IMG/VR virus record: IMGVR_UViG_3300034072_000615
Coordinates: 1 to 36,158 of that record
From: a virus
Length of the DNA stretch: 36,158 bases
Reading direction: 5' to 3' (one strand)
The notes beneath the pieces were generated by a model. That model was given only the letters and a program-made list of their open reading frames with translations. It did no database searches and had not been told where the DNA came from. Below are positions 20,462 to 27,231 of the stretch, in pieces. Both the position numbers and the translations under genes were made by a program. How positions within the stretch are numbered: position 1 is the first letter of the stretch; each line of letters opens with the position of its first letter.

Positions 20462-20509
20462 GTGCGATTTGTTTTGATTTTGTTTGTGTAACCAAGAGAG
20501 GAGTTTGTG

Positions 20510-21814
20510 TTGAAAGTAAATGTTGTTGATGAGATCATGAGTAGTGGTAAATCCCACTGGATGATGTCTCAGATGAAAGCTTGGAAAGAAGAAGATAAGT
20601 TTGAGCAGTTTGTGTATCTATCTCCTTTGCTGTCTGAGGTTGGTGGTGAGGTGGTAGAAGGCAAGTATGCTGCTGGTAGAATACAAATTGCTTTACCTGA
20701 TATGTGTTTTAGTTACCCCATACCGCTAAGAGGGAGTAAAGCTACTCATATAAAAAGTTTGTTACACCAAGGAAAGAATATTAGTGCTACACATAACCTT
20801 TTTCTTGGTTTAGATAAGACAATAAAAGATACCCTCGGTTTGTATCGTAATGTATTGGTTATTGATGAGTGCTTAGATGCTTATCGTGTTTTTGATGGTA
20901 TCACTAAGAAGTCTTTACATTCTTTCATTAATGATAGAACATTCCTTGTTGATCCAGCTACAAACAAGATGGTGTATAACCACAATGAGCACCCACTCCC
21001 TACCAAGTGGGAATTCCTTACTCTTGCGGAGCTTTGTGATACTGGTTGTGTTTTCTATGTGAACGGTGATGCTGTCATATGGGAGTTTCCATATGAAGTC
21101 CTCTCTGCTTTTGATGAAGTGTGGGTACTTACTTATTTGTTTGAAGGAAGTTTTATGTCTGCTTGGTGTGAAATAAATGGTGTAGAGGTTGTCAAGCAGA
21201 AACCAATTCTAAACCGTTCTACTTCAGAAGTCAAGCAATATATCAAGGAATGTATTGATGTTGTTGAGACACGTTCTATGTTTAAAATAGAGAATTATTC
21301 CTACTCTCAGTCTTGGTGGCAAGATGATGCTGTTGAGGAAGTGGTAGATAAGATTAGGAAATGTTTGGAGTCGTGTATCAAATCAGCGAAAGCTAAGGCT
21401 AATGATATTCTTGTTGCTTGCCCTAAACCTAACTGGGAACACCCTCCTAGGAAAGAGGATGATACTAGAGAAGTTAAACGTAGACCTCTTGTTAAAGGGC
21501 AAGGATTCAGTAAAGCTACATGGCTATATTCTGATGCTAAAGCTACCAATGACTATGCAGACAAGACTTGTCTTGTGTATTTGCTTGGTAAGAACCCCAA
21601 CACGTTTATATATAATTTCTGCACAAGTAAAGGTGTCCATGTCAGTAGGGATTTGTACGCTCTTGCTTCATTCTTACAGTGGGTGTTTAGGGGTAGTGTC
21701 AGGAAGAAAGAAAAAATGCACCTCATTGTGCCATGTAAGCGAATGAGGGATCTATATAAACTTTGGTTAGAAACTGATGATGAAACATTAAAGGAGACAT
21801 TGAATGGAAAATAA
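20510..21814 (+). CDS. Phage SF2-helicase-like ATPase (434 aa)
   Basis: Walker A variant VVDEIMSSGKSHW (about 5-17), then FVYLSPLLSEV, motif Ia-like SATHNLFLGLD (near 92-102), Walker B VLVIDE (115-120) and a C-terminal FLQWVFRGSVRKKEKMHLIV resembling motif VI of SF2 enzymes. This fits a phage family of DEAD-like ATPases ('DE..GSGKS...YITP.L.EV...TTH.LF...IIDE') whose role is unproven but probably in replication. Start: GTG at 20507 and TTG at 20510 are adjacent. AGGAG (20499-20503) is 6 nt from TTG and 3 from GTG, so TTG is preferred. The C-terminal RMRDLYKLWLE is partly repeated at 22388-22450. Confidence 0.75.
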   Translation: MKVNVVDEIMSSGKSHWMMSQMKAWKEEDKFEQFVYLSPLLSEVGGEVVEGKYAAGRIQIALPDMCFSYPIPLRGSKATHIKSLLHQGKNISATHNLFLGLDKTIKDTLGLYRNVLVIDECLDAYRVFDGITKKSLHSFINDRTFLVDPATNKMVYNHNEHPLPTKWEFLTLAELCDTGCVFYVNGDAVIWEFPYEVLSAFDEVWVLTYLFEGSFMSAWCEINGVEVVKQKPILNRSTSEVKQYIKECIDVVETRSMFKIENYSYSQSWWQDDAVEEVVDKIRKCLESCIKSAKAKANDILVACPKPNWEHPPRKEDDTREVKRRPLVKGQGFSKATWLYSDAKATNDYADKTCLVYLLGKNPNTFIYNFCTSKGVHVSRDLYALASFLQWVFRGSVRKKEKMHLIVPCKRMRDLYKLWLETDDETLKETLNGK

Positions 21815-22391
21815 TCATATTGTGTATGCGGCTTTTGACGTTGATGGAAACTGTTTGTATGTTGGGGAAGGAAAACCGGATAGGTATAAACATATCACTT
21901 CTGGGATCAGTCATGTGTATGAAGCCAATCGCTGGCACTTCAGTAATAAGAAAGTTAAGGTCAATATTCTCCATGAAGGGTTATCTAAAGCTGAAGCTGT
22001 TTCTCTGGAGAAGGAAGAAATAGAGCGGTTGAAACCTGTATGGAATAAGAGTGACTGTAACGCAGCATTTCGGTCGGAGATGTATAATTTTGTCACTAAA
22101 GAGATTAAAGAGTTCTGTAAGAGTAGTAAACGATACTGGAATCGCAGAGACCATTGGATAACGATAGCAAGAGATATTTGTCGTATGATGTCTAGTCAAG
22201 GGTATACGACAATTACAAGAGGTCAGAGATGGTGTTCAGTGGACACCCCTGCTGGTATGATGTCTCACTTAGCTGATGATTCTGGGAAGTATTATCATGT
22301 GCTAAAAGCTGTGTTCGACATTTGGGCTGAAGGGAGTATCTATCATTTTAAATTGAAGAACTGGCCTGTATCAGACAAGGGAAGCCTATGA
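21804..22391 (+). CDS. GIY-YIG-type nuclease (195 aa)
   Basis: Residues 7-27, VYAAFDVDGNCLYVGEGKPD then R, match the GIY-(x)n-YIG core with catalytic Arg ('Y..F..DG..LYVG.G..R'). KAEAVSLEKEEIERLKPVWN supplies the usual glutamate helix and Asn. The C-terminal 100 residues (helical, WITIARDICRMMSSQG...) are probably the DNA-binding part. It overlaps the ATPase gene by 11 bp. Together with the ATPase-tail remnant directly after it, this suggests a homing nuclease inserted at the end of the ATPase gene. Confidence 0.7.
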   Translation: MENNHIVYAAFDVDGNCLYVGEGKPDRYKHITSGISHVYEANRWHFSNKKVKVNILHEGLSKAEAVSLEKEEIERLKPVWNKSDCNAAFRSEMYNFVTKEIKEFCKSSKRYWNRRDHWITIARDICRMMSSQGYTTITRGQRWCSVDTPAGMMSHLADDSGKYYHVLKAVFDIWAEGSIYHFKLKNWPVSDKGSL

Positions 22392-22450
22392 AGGTGTTGA
22401 TTCTGTCTGAGCGAATGAGAAATTTATTAATTAAGTGGTTGGAGGTTTAA
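22388..22450 (+). pseudogene. 20-codon remnant resembling the ATPase C-terminus
   Basis: MKVLILSERMRNLLIKWLEV aligns with HLIVPCKRMRDLYKLWLET at the end of the ATPase: RMR, L and WLE are shared, and the DNA shares AGCGAATGAG. The ATG overlaps the nuclease TGA and the frame stops just before the next GTG gene, whose GGAGG it contains. Best explained as the displaced original 3' end of the ATPase gene, possibly still translated. Confidence 0.55.
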
Positions 22451-23050
22451 GTGAATTTTGATGATGAAACAATACAGTGGTTCCTAAGTGAGTTGAGAGA
22501 AATCCCAGAAAAGTACCGTGTTGGTTGGGGTAGAGAACGTACTAAAGCAATTCATATTGACAAATTAAAAGAAATTCTCGAAATACCGAAGGATTCGTGG
22601 AACAATAAAGACAGAAAGTTAGTCTCTAAACTGTGTGATGACGTTTCTTATGTGAAAGAACAATCTTGTTCATATGAACTGAAATGGCCGTTTGTCTGGT
22701 TTACTTTCATTGGGGCTTTTAGAAAAACTAGAAAACCTAATCAAAGAGGGTCTGATTTCTTTAACGATAAATATTCTGGGAAAGGAAACGGAGTTGTGTA
22801 TTTATTGGGTTGCGGAGATTATTATAAGATAGGTTACTCTAAGAACATGCAAAGCAGATTATCCAGCATAAGAACCAGTAATCCTTTTGAGGTAGAATTG
22901 TTAGCTACTTTCGAATGTACAGATGGTAGATACTTAGATTTAGAAAAGCTTCTACATGAAAAATTCAAAGACAGTAAACATAAGCTAGAGTGGTTTAATA
23001 AAGATTTTACTGTGGAAGATTTCTTACAAGCGTGTAAAGACCTTACGTGA
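22451..23050 (+). CDS. T5orf172/GIY-YIG-like nuclease, GTG start (199 aa)
   Basis: Residues 114-195, GVVYLLGCGDYYKIGYSKNM then QSRLSSIRTSNPFEVELLAT, ending LEKLLHEKFKDSKHKLEWFN, match the T5orf172 branch of GIY-YIG nucleases (Y..YKIG.S.N...R). The first 110 residues are charged and helical. GGAGG lies 5 nt before the GTG at 22451. It follows the ATPase-tail remnant, so two nuclease genes adjoin the same target. It ends just before a strong terminator. Confidence 0.8.
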   Translation: MNFDDETIQWFLSELREIPEKYRVGWGRERTKAIHIDKLKEILEIPKDSWNNKDRKLVSKLCDDVSYVKEQSCSYELKWPFVWFTFIGAFRKTRKPNQRGSDFFNDKYSGKGNGVVYLLGCGDYYKIGYSKNMQSRLSSIRTSNPFEVELLATFECTDGRYLDLEKLLHEKFKDSKHKLEWFNKDFTVEDFLQACKDLT

Positions 23051-23057
23051 TTACAAC

Positions 23058-23080
23058 AAAGCCCCTTAACGGGGCTTTTT
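23058..23080. terminator. Bidirectional terminator between convergent operons
   Basis: AAAGCCCC (23058-23065), loop TTAAC, GGGGCTTT (23071-23078) and more T. Rightward it has a good U-tract; leftward TTTGTTG follows the stem. Confidence 0.85.
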
Positions 23081-23125
23081 CATAGCTGCATCAAATGTGC
23101 CTGTTTGTTCTTGTGTTGGTTTCAT
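23066..23125 (-). CDS. Micropeptide (19 aa)
   Basis: MKPTQEQTGTFDAAMKKPR, preceded by a strong GAGGAGAAAG. The last codons and stop lie inside the terminator stem. It is either a real micropeptide or the start of a gene cut short by the terminator element. Confidence 0.35.
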   Translation of the reverse strand: MKPTQEQTGTFDAAMKKPR

Positions 23126-23145
23126 TCTTTCTCCTCACAAATAAA

Positions 23146-23340
23146 TTAAGCTAACATACTCTCACTAATAATGAAAGCGTTATTCCATATCACAGGGGCG
23201 TCCATGTCTTCTTTCACAACATGAACTCTCATCCCAGTGCAAGTGTGACCATCATGAATCATAGTCCCTACTGGAATGATATAATGTTCTGATGGTTTCA
23301 ATGATATATCAAATGTTAGTTTATACGCTCTGTATTTCAT
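23146..23340 (-). CDS. Hypothetical protein (64 aa)
   Basis: The start at 23340 follows AGAGGA; the longer frame lies within the upstream gene and is rejected. Beta-rich (KYRAYKLTFDISLKPSEHYI, later CTGMRVHVVKEDMD). It overlaps the upstream gene by 20 bp. No family recognised. Confidence 0.55.
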   Translation of the reverse strand: MKYRAYKLTFDISLKPSEHYIIPVGTMIHDGHTCTGMRVHVVKEDMDAPVIWNNAFIISESMLA

Positions 23341-23569
23341 TGTCAATAATCCTCTTAATATAATCCAACATCTTCTCTTGTGTCTCCACACCACTCCAGA
23401 AGATTTCATCTGTATTGAAATAACGTTCATACACAATCTCTCTGTCTGGTGCCCACACCATCACCCATTGACTGTATGTGTTCTCACAACGTAACGTCTG
23501 TTCTCTTGGATAGAAACATATTTGATAATCCTTATACCAGTGAGATTCTTGGTGTTTGTTGTTAGCCAC
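23321..23569 (-). CDS. Hypothetical protein, GTG start (82 aa)
   Basis: The GTG at 23569 directly follows the TAA of the upstream gene, with GGAGGGAGAG before it. Trp/Tyr/Glu-rich (YSQWVMVWAPDREIVYERYF), ending in a helix (MLDYIKRIIDNEIQSV). No family recognised. Confidence 0.6.
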   Translation of the reverse strand: MANNKHQESHWYKDYQICFYPREQTLRCENTYSQWVMVWAPDREIVYERYFNTDEIFWSGVETQEKMLDYIKRIIDNEIQSV

Positions 23570-23806
23570 TTAATCTCTCCCTCCAAGCTCTAAGATACGT
23601 TTATTGTAATACCAATCTTGTTCAGTTGCAAATTTATTTCCATTAAAATCTGTGTAATCGTAGTCTTCATATTCTTCTCCTTTGAACTTCTGATATACTA
23701 CTTCACCATAAGGACAATAATCTGGAGCTGATTGTTGAATTCCCACATGAATCTCTGTGTCTTCTGGAAAAGCGTTCAGCCAGTTCTGAAATTCTACTCT
23801 GTTCAT
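23570..23806 (-). CDS. Conserved small phage protein (78 aa)
   Basis: FQNWLNAFPEDTEIHVGIQQ matches a phage pattern '(L)..F..WL..FP.DT.V.V..Q' of unknown function. The second half is very acidic and Tyr-rich (YEDYDYTDF). ATGA overlap with the upstream gene. Possibly a protein-protein adaptor. Confidence 0.6.
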   Translation of the reverse strand: MNRVEFQNWLNAFPEDTEIHVGIQQSAPDYCPYGEVVYQKFKGEEYEDYDYTDFNGNKFATEQDWYYNKRILELGGRD

Positions 23807-23949
23807 TCTTCTTCATCTCCTCTTTCAGAAGCACCACCATCAGGGTATCTTTCCCATAATTCATCATAACGTCTTTGATATTCTTGCGGAGTTAATCTGT
23901 TCAGTGACCAATCAAATTGTAGGTCGTCATATTCTGATTTAAAACTCAT
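23803..23949 (-). CDS. Hypothetical acidic protein (48 aa)
   Basis: MSFKSEYDDLQFDWSLNRLT, then PQEYQRRYDELWERYPDGGA and an acidic tail. ATGA overlaps at both ends (23949 and 23806) support it despite its size. No family recognised. Confidence 0.6.
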   Translation of the reverse strand: MSFKSEYDDLQFDWSLNRLTPQEYQRRYDELWERYPDGGASERGDEEE

Positions 23950-24161
23950 TTATTCACTCCCGCTATCTTACCTTTCCATTTACCTAAGAACCTACTGTAA
24001 TACCAATGTGCTGCTTCAGGAGAGTCAAACTCAACTCTCCAGCCTCCACCATAGCTTTCAAAACGAACACCACGATTACGTAGTTCTGCCATTTTGTCAA
24101 TCCATTCTTTTTCTTCTCTGGATAACTCAGGAAGCAGCTTGTTTAAGAGCCATTTGAACAT
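23946..24161 (-). CDS. Hypothetical protein (71 aa)
   Basis: The ATG at 24161 follows AGAGGAAAGAT; a GTG 15 bp earlier overlaps that site. A charged helix (LPELSREEKEWIDKMAELRN) is followed by FESYGGGWRVEFDSPEAAHW, an alpha/beta fold. It overlaps the upstream gene by 35 bp. No family recognised. Confidence 0.55.
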   Translation of the reverse strand: MFKWLLNKLLPELSREEKEWIDKMAELRNRGVRFESYGGGWRVEFDSPEAAHWYYSRFLGKWKGKIAGVNK

Positions 24162-24372
24162 ATCTTTCCTCTGCACTTATGATTTCTTTAACTCTGGAGT
24201 AATTGTTAAGGTCTGTATGATAAACATCACCATTACTCATTCTAAACTCATAACCCATACTACGTTCATTAGTTGCAGCGGAGTATGCGCTAAAAGTCAT
24301 AGAGCTGATGTGTGCAGTGTTGATTTCAATAGTACCTTCACGTTGAGCTACTTGAATTTTAATGAACATCAT
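24127..24372 (-). CDS. Hypothetical protein (81 aa)
   Basis: FIKIQVAQREGTIEINTAHI and YEFRMSNGDVYHTDLNNYSR suggest a small beta-rich domain followed by a helix (VKEIISAEERYVQMALKQAA). ATGA overlap with the upstream gene; tandem ATG start codons after GAGAGGTGA. No family recognised. Confidence 0.55.
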   Translation of the reverse strand: MMFIKIQVAQREGTIEINTAHISSMTFSAYSAATNERSMGYEFRMSNGDVYHTDLNNYSRVKEIISAEERYVQMALKQAAS

Positions 24373-24683
24373 TCACCTCTCGCTTTAGCCAACACAAATT
24401 CATTCCACTTCACTTGCTCCAATAAGTCATGTGTATTATGACCATATTTAGCTAATGTGTCAATTAAAGCCGCCATACAGTCATTACTTTCTTCTAGTTG
24501 TTGGTATAGCTCTGGAGAACACTTCATCAACTGTACAGAGTATAAAATGTCATCATCAAAATCATCACCTTGTCGTGGTGTAACAAAACAGAAAGCCCCT
24601 TCACCACCTTTACCAATCCCAATACGTTTCTTAGAATATTTTGCAGCAGCATATGGACCATCAATAAATTTTGTATTACTCAT
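24369..24683 (-). CDS. Hypothetical protein (104 aa)
   Basis: The ATG follows GAGGAGAAG. The N-terminus is basic and Gly-rich (AAKYSKKRIGIGKGGEGAFC), the second half helical (ELYQQLEESNDCMAALIDTL). No family recognised. A 74-bp gap upstream contains only short weak hairpins. Confidence 0.55.
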   Translation of the reverse strand: MSNTKFIDGPYAAAKYSKKRIGIGKGGEGAFCFVTPRQGDDFDDDILYSVQLMKCSPELYQQLEESNDCMAALIDTLAKYGHNTHDLLEQVKWNEFVLAKARGE

Positions 24684-24757
24684 CTTCTCTCCTCAAATTT
24701 AACCATCATCATTAAACGGAACCACCTTACCGTTTTTCTGAATAATTCGGTAGATTG

Positions 24758-24973
24758 TTACCGCTTCTTAATCCATAGTACTTTATCACCCCAACCTTTT
24801 GTACTAGCAAACACCACGATAGTTAAAATATTAAATATAGGTATAACTACCGCTAAAACAGTGCACAGAAGATCGGTAATAGTTAACTGACCAACACGTC
24901 TAGCTTCTTGAACACCGATGATTACTACAATTAAAGCGGGGATAACATACCCAAATAAAATAAATAATTCCAT
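24758..24973 (-). CDS. Two-pass membrane protein (71 aa)
   Basis: The ATG at 24973 is 8 nt from AGGAG; a TTG two codons earlier is too close. Helices at about 3-23 (LFILFGYVIPALIVVIIGVQ) and 33-55 (TDLLCTVLAVVIPIFNILTI), with a basic loop and C-terminus. Inner-membrane protein of unknown role. Confidence 0.65.
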   Translation of the reverse strand: MELFILFGYVIPALIVVIIGVQEARRVGQLTITDLLCTVLAVVIPIFNILTIVVFASTKGWGDKVLWIKKR

Positions 24974-24975
24974 AA

Positions 24976-25179
24976 TCAATTCTCCTCTTGTTCAAACACC
25001 GGCACTAAGAATACACCACATTCACCTAATCTGTCAATGTCTTTCTGTGCAGCTTCTTGCGTTTCGTAGTAAGGTGCATAATACTTATCTGTAGCATAAC
25101 ACACCCAGTCTCTATCATCTTCGTCATAGAATATGTCAAAATATGTATCTGTTTTAACCTCGTGTTTTACATACCACAT
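24976..25179 (-). CDS. Hypothetical acidic protein (67 aa)
   Basis: Tyr/Asp-rich (DTYFDIFYDEDDRDWVCYAT), then a helix (ETQEAAQKDIDRLGECGVFL). The first strands and 'A..DI..L' helix resemble small phage proteins of unknown role. GGAGTAAAC precedes the ATG. Confidence 0.55.
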   Translation of the reverse strand: MWYVKHEVKTDTYFDIFYDEDDRDWVCYATDKYYAPYYETQEAAQKDIDRLGECGVFLVPVFEQEEN

Positions 25180-25181
25180 GT

Positions 25182-25382
25182 TTACTCCAATTCAATATCG
25201 TTAGGCCAAGCAATAAGCTCGTCTGTGTTGTAAGCGTATTCATTTGGTGCTTTCTCATCTGTTTTGATGATGTACAACAAACCACCGAGACCTGATTTCA
25301 TTACCTTTAGAACATAACCATTAGATAGGAAATCTTTATCTTTCCATTTCACTCTATCACCTACTTTGAATTTAGGTTTCAT
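25182..25382 (-). CDS. Small SH3-like protein (66 aa)
   Basis: MKPKFKVGDRVKWKDKDFLS, then NGYVLKVMKSGLGGLLYIIK is a clear short barrel pattern (F..GD.V......G.V). ATGA overlap with the 300-aa gene upstream. Role unknown; such domains often bind DNA or RNA. Confidence 0.65.
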   Translation of the reverse strand: MKPKFKVGDRVKWKDKDFLSNGYVLKVMKSGLGGLLYIIKTDEKAPNEYAYNTDELIAWPNDIELE

Positions 25383-26281
25383 TTCACCTCCCCTAATTTC
25401 TTCATTAAAGTATTAATAGCATTAGTTGTATAACGCTTATTATCTTGAGCTTTCTGCATTACAGCCAACCCTTCCACTTTCTTCAGGATAGCTTGTAAAT
25501 CAGCAAAGATTTCAGCAGCAACAAACTTACCAATCACTGTCATATTAAACTTAGCAGCAAGGTAATCATGTAGCTCACTACGAACCACCCTTTCGTAGTC
25601 TTGTGCAGCTTGTAATGATGGAAAATACTTGAAACACTTATCTGCCATATGTTCCCATTTACCGCTTGTGATTACGTAGTCACCTTTAATCTTAGCGTAT
25701 TTATAACCACTGTGTGTACCATTGACAAATGGTAATTCAGCTTCAGCCGCGAACTTCTTCAATGTATCACCAATCACTTCCGATACATTCAGCTTAAAGA
25801 AGCTGTTGTCACTTGTAGAGAAACGACCTTTACCATATGATACAGCAGTTTCTACAAATGGATTACCTGTGTCTTTCAGCTCACCGACAATTGTATATTG
25901 CACTGGAGTAAGGATAGCTTCTTCTTCCAGATACACTTTCTCACCTTCACCAAGCTCTAATAGACGTTCCCGATGTGCAAATTCTTCCTTCAAAGAAGGA
26001 TAAACAATCTTTTCTTCATCGTCATCATAATACTGATTGTGGATCTTATTCACTTCTTGTGCAGAAAGCTCTGTACCATCTTTCAGGATTGTTTTAATCC
26101 ATGTGCGCTGTGGTGCTGTGTATGTGTACAAGGTTTCATCTTTATTGATTGTGATTTGTGTACCATTCAATTGACGATTACCCACCATGTAACCGCCCCA
26201 ACGATGAGGTACTTGAATGATTAGCGTATCGCCAGCCTGCACAGCTTCAAAGTCTTTTAAGTTTTCAATTTTAAATGTCAT
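25379..26281 (-). CDS. Hypothetical protein (300 aa)
   Basis: The largest unidentified protein of this operon. The N-terminal 75 residues are beta-rich (FEAVQAGDTLIIQVPHRWGG, later TQITINKDETLYTYT). An acidic linker (YYDDDEEK) follows, then a mixed domain with HRERLLELGEGEKVYLEEEA, and a helical C-terminus (residues 215-300). No signal peptide or membrane segment. Its ATG shares a base with the stop of the Rz gene upstream (TAATG). No family recognised. Confidence 0.65.
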   Translation of the reverse strand: MTFKIENLKDFEAVQAGDTLIIQVPHRWGGYMVGNRQLNGTQITINKDETLYTYTAPQRTWIKTILKDGTELSAQEVNKIHNQYYDDDEEKIVYPSLKEEFAHRERLLELGEGEKVYLEEEAILTPVQYTIVGELKDTGNPFVETAVSYGKGRFSTSDNSFFKLNVSEVIGDTLKKFAAEAELPFVNGTHSGYKYAKIKGDYVITSGKWEHMADKCFKYFPSLQAAQDYERVVRSELHDYLAAKFNMTVIGKFVAAEIFADLQAILKKVEGLAVMQKAQDNKRYTTNAINTLMKKLGEVK

Positions 26282-26802
26282 TATTTCTCTCCATTAATTA
26301 CACGTTTTACTGAATTATACTCATTAATACAAGTTGTATTGCTCAATCTGAGTGAGTCAGCTTCTTTCGATAGAATTTCATTTGCTTGGACACTCCATCG
26401 GAGCAACTCGGCTCGCACAATGGATGTGGTAGCTTCGGATGCCCGTTCACGGTTAACTCCGGCACTACCATCTTCTCCACCTTCGGACATTGAATCAAGG
26501 GTTTTGAGGAGCAACTCATGTTCAGTAGACAGCTCAGTAAAAGCAACGTCAAGCTTAGCTTGCTCTTGTTTGTGATATTGTTCATTCTTTGTTTTCTCCT
26601 TAATCAGTTGTTGTTGTTTCTCAATCTCTCTGTTCTGTTCTTCAATTGTCGATTTTAAAGCTTCTACATTCGCCTCAGACCACTTCAATTCCCAAGCTGT
26701 ATTCACATGCGAGGATGTGCGCTGATATGTAGCTACGTTCGTTAGAACGAGTAATAGCACAATAGCGATAGCCTTCCAATAAGTTTTCAAAAATAATAAC
26801 AT
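26281..26802 (-). CDS. i-spanin (Rz-like) inner-membrane lysis protein (173 aa)
   Basis: Residues 8-26 (YWKAIAIVLLLVLTNVATYQ) are an N-terminal signal anchor. Then comes a long periplasmic coiled coil (WSEANVEALKSTIEEQNREI to about residue 105) and a C-terminal globular part. This is the type II topology of Rz. A 80-codon lipoprotein frame is nested inside (26343-26585), the diagnostic Rz/Rz1 arrangement. With its partner it fuses inner and outer membranes in the last step of lysis. It is driven by the perfect promoter at 26836-26864, giving lysis genes independent timing. Confidence 0.85.
   Translation of the reverse strand: MLLFLKTYWKAIAIVLLLVLTNVATYQRTSSHVNTAWELKWSEANVEALKSTIEEQNREIEKQQQLIKEKTKNEQYHKQEQAKLDVAFTELSTEHELLLKTLDSMSEGGEDGSAGVNRERASEATTSIVRAELLRWSVQANEILSKEADSLRLSNTTCINEYNSVKRVINGEK
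26343..26585 (-). CDS. o-spanin (Rz1-like) outer-membrane lipoprotein, nested in Rz (80 aa)
   Basis: A separate frame wholly inside the Rz gene. MNNITNKSKLSLTLLLLSCL is a lipoprotein signal; the lipidated residue is C25 (NMSCSSKP) or C19 (LLLSC). The mature part is proline-rich (KPLIQCPKVEKMVVPELTVN, GHPKLPHPLCEPS), as in Rz1, and carries three further cysteines that may form intermolecular disulfides. It is longer than lambda Rz1 (60 aa). The nested position plus lipobox make the call firm. Confidence 0.85.
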   Translation of the reverse strand: MNNITNKSKLSLTLLLLSCLLNMSCSSKPLIQCPKVEKMVVPELTVNGHPKLPHPLCEPSCSDGVSKQMKFYRKKLTHSD

Positions 26803-26822
26803 TAGTTTCTCCTAAATAATTA

Positions 26823-26864
26823 AGCCACGAAGAACATTATATTCAACGTGGCTATGTATGTCAA
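26823..26864 (-). promoter_or_regulatory. Perfect consensus promoter inside a terminator-like hairpin
   Basis: Minus strand TTGACA (26864-26859), 17 bp, TATAAT (26841-26836). AGCCACG (26853-26847) and CGTGGCT (26829-26823) flank the -10, and TAATTATTT follows. The -35 overlaps the stop of the 54-aa gene. It directs the Rz/Rz1 transcript. Confidence 0.85.
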
Positions 26865-27025
26865 GCGTTAAATTCGTCCCATTGATCACGAGTACTGTAG
26901 TAATCAATCACTTTGTATAAAGCTTGCTTCACTTCAAGGTCGTCAGTCAGTTTGTACATCTCAATCAAATCATTACGGACAATTGATTCCACTTGGTCGT
27001 GGTCTAACTCAATTGTTACGTTCAT
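26861..27025 (-). CDS. Hypothetical acidic protein (54 aa)
   Basis: MNVTIELDHDQVESIVRNDL, then IEMYKLTDDLEVKQALYKVI: one strand, then two helices. The pattern 'V.I....V..IV...L.........D......A...VI.YY' is familiar from other phage small proteins. ATGA overlap with the upstream membrane protein gene. Its stop lies in the -35 of the Rz promoter. Confidence 0.65.
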   Translation of the reverse strand: MNVTIELDHDQVESIVRNDLIEMYKLTDDLEVKQALYKVIDYYSTRDQWDEFNA

Positions 27026-27231
27026 TTCTTTCTCCTGTGTTGTCGTTTAATAAATCTTGCAAATCTTCCTGTCAATATCAAGATAGTAATCCACCATGTC
27101 ACTATATTAACTAACAAATACTTCCAATATGCTTTTGGGTTGTCAGCATCCTCACTCCATTCGAAGTCCAGTACGCTGACAAATATAGCGCAACTGAAAT
27201 AAAATATGATGATTGTAATATTAGAAATCAT
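27022..27231 (-). CDS. Two-pass membrane protein (69 aa)
   Basis: Residues 3-20 (SNITIIIFYFSCAIFVSVLD) and 38-57 (YLLVNIVTWWITILILTGRF) are hydrophobic helices, ending in a very basic tail (RFIKRQHRRKK), predicted cytoplasmic. ATGA overlap with the next gene. It neighbours the lysis promoter, so a holin or antiholin role is conceivable but unsupported. Confidence 0.6.
   Translation of the reverse strand: MISNITIIIFYFSCAIFVSVLDFEWSEDADNPKAYWKYLLVNIVTWWITILILTGRFARFIKRQHRRKK

Larger units (their letters stand above)
19456..20506. other. About 1 kb non-coding region dense in palindromes and repeats
   Basis: No reading frame of note in either direction. It holds a CAATC-GAAA-GATTG hairpin (near 19572), two Fur-type boxes, perfect palindromes of 18 and 14 bp, an 8-bp-armed hairpin (19939-19968), a duplicated 27-bp motif, and a structured leader before the ATPase gene. 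Composition is very AT-rich. Candidate replication origin and/or regulatory hub. Confidence 0.6.

Noticed and set aside
24684-24757. Terminator in the 74-bp gap
   Set aside because: Only 5-bp stems (CGGTA/TACCG, AACGG/CCGTT) without a U-tract.
26339-26575. Plus-strand frame opposite Rz/Rz1
   Set aside because: It exists because two overlapping genes constrain the region; no ribosome site or promoter is on that strand.
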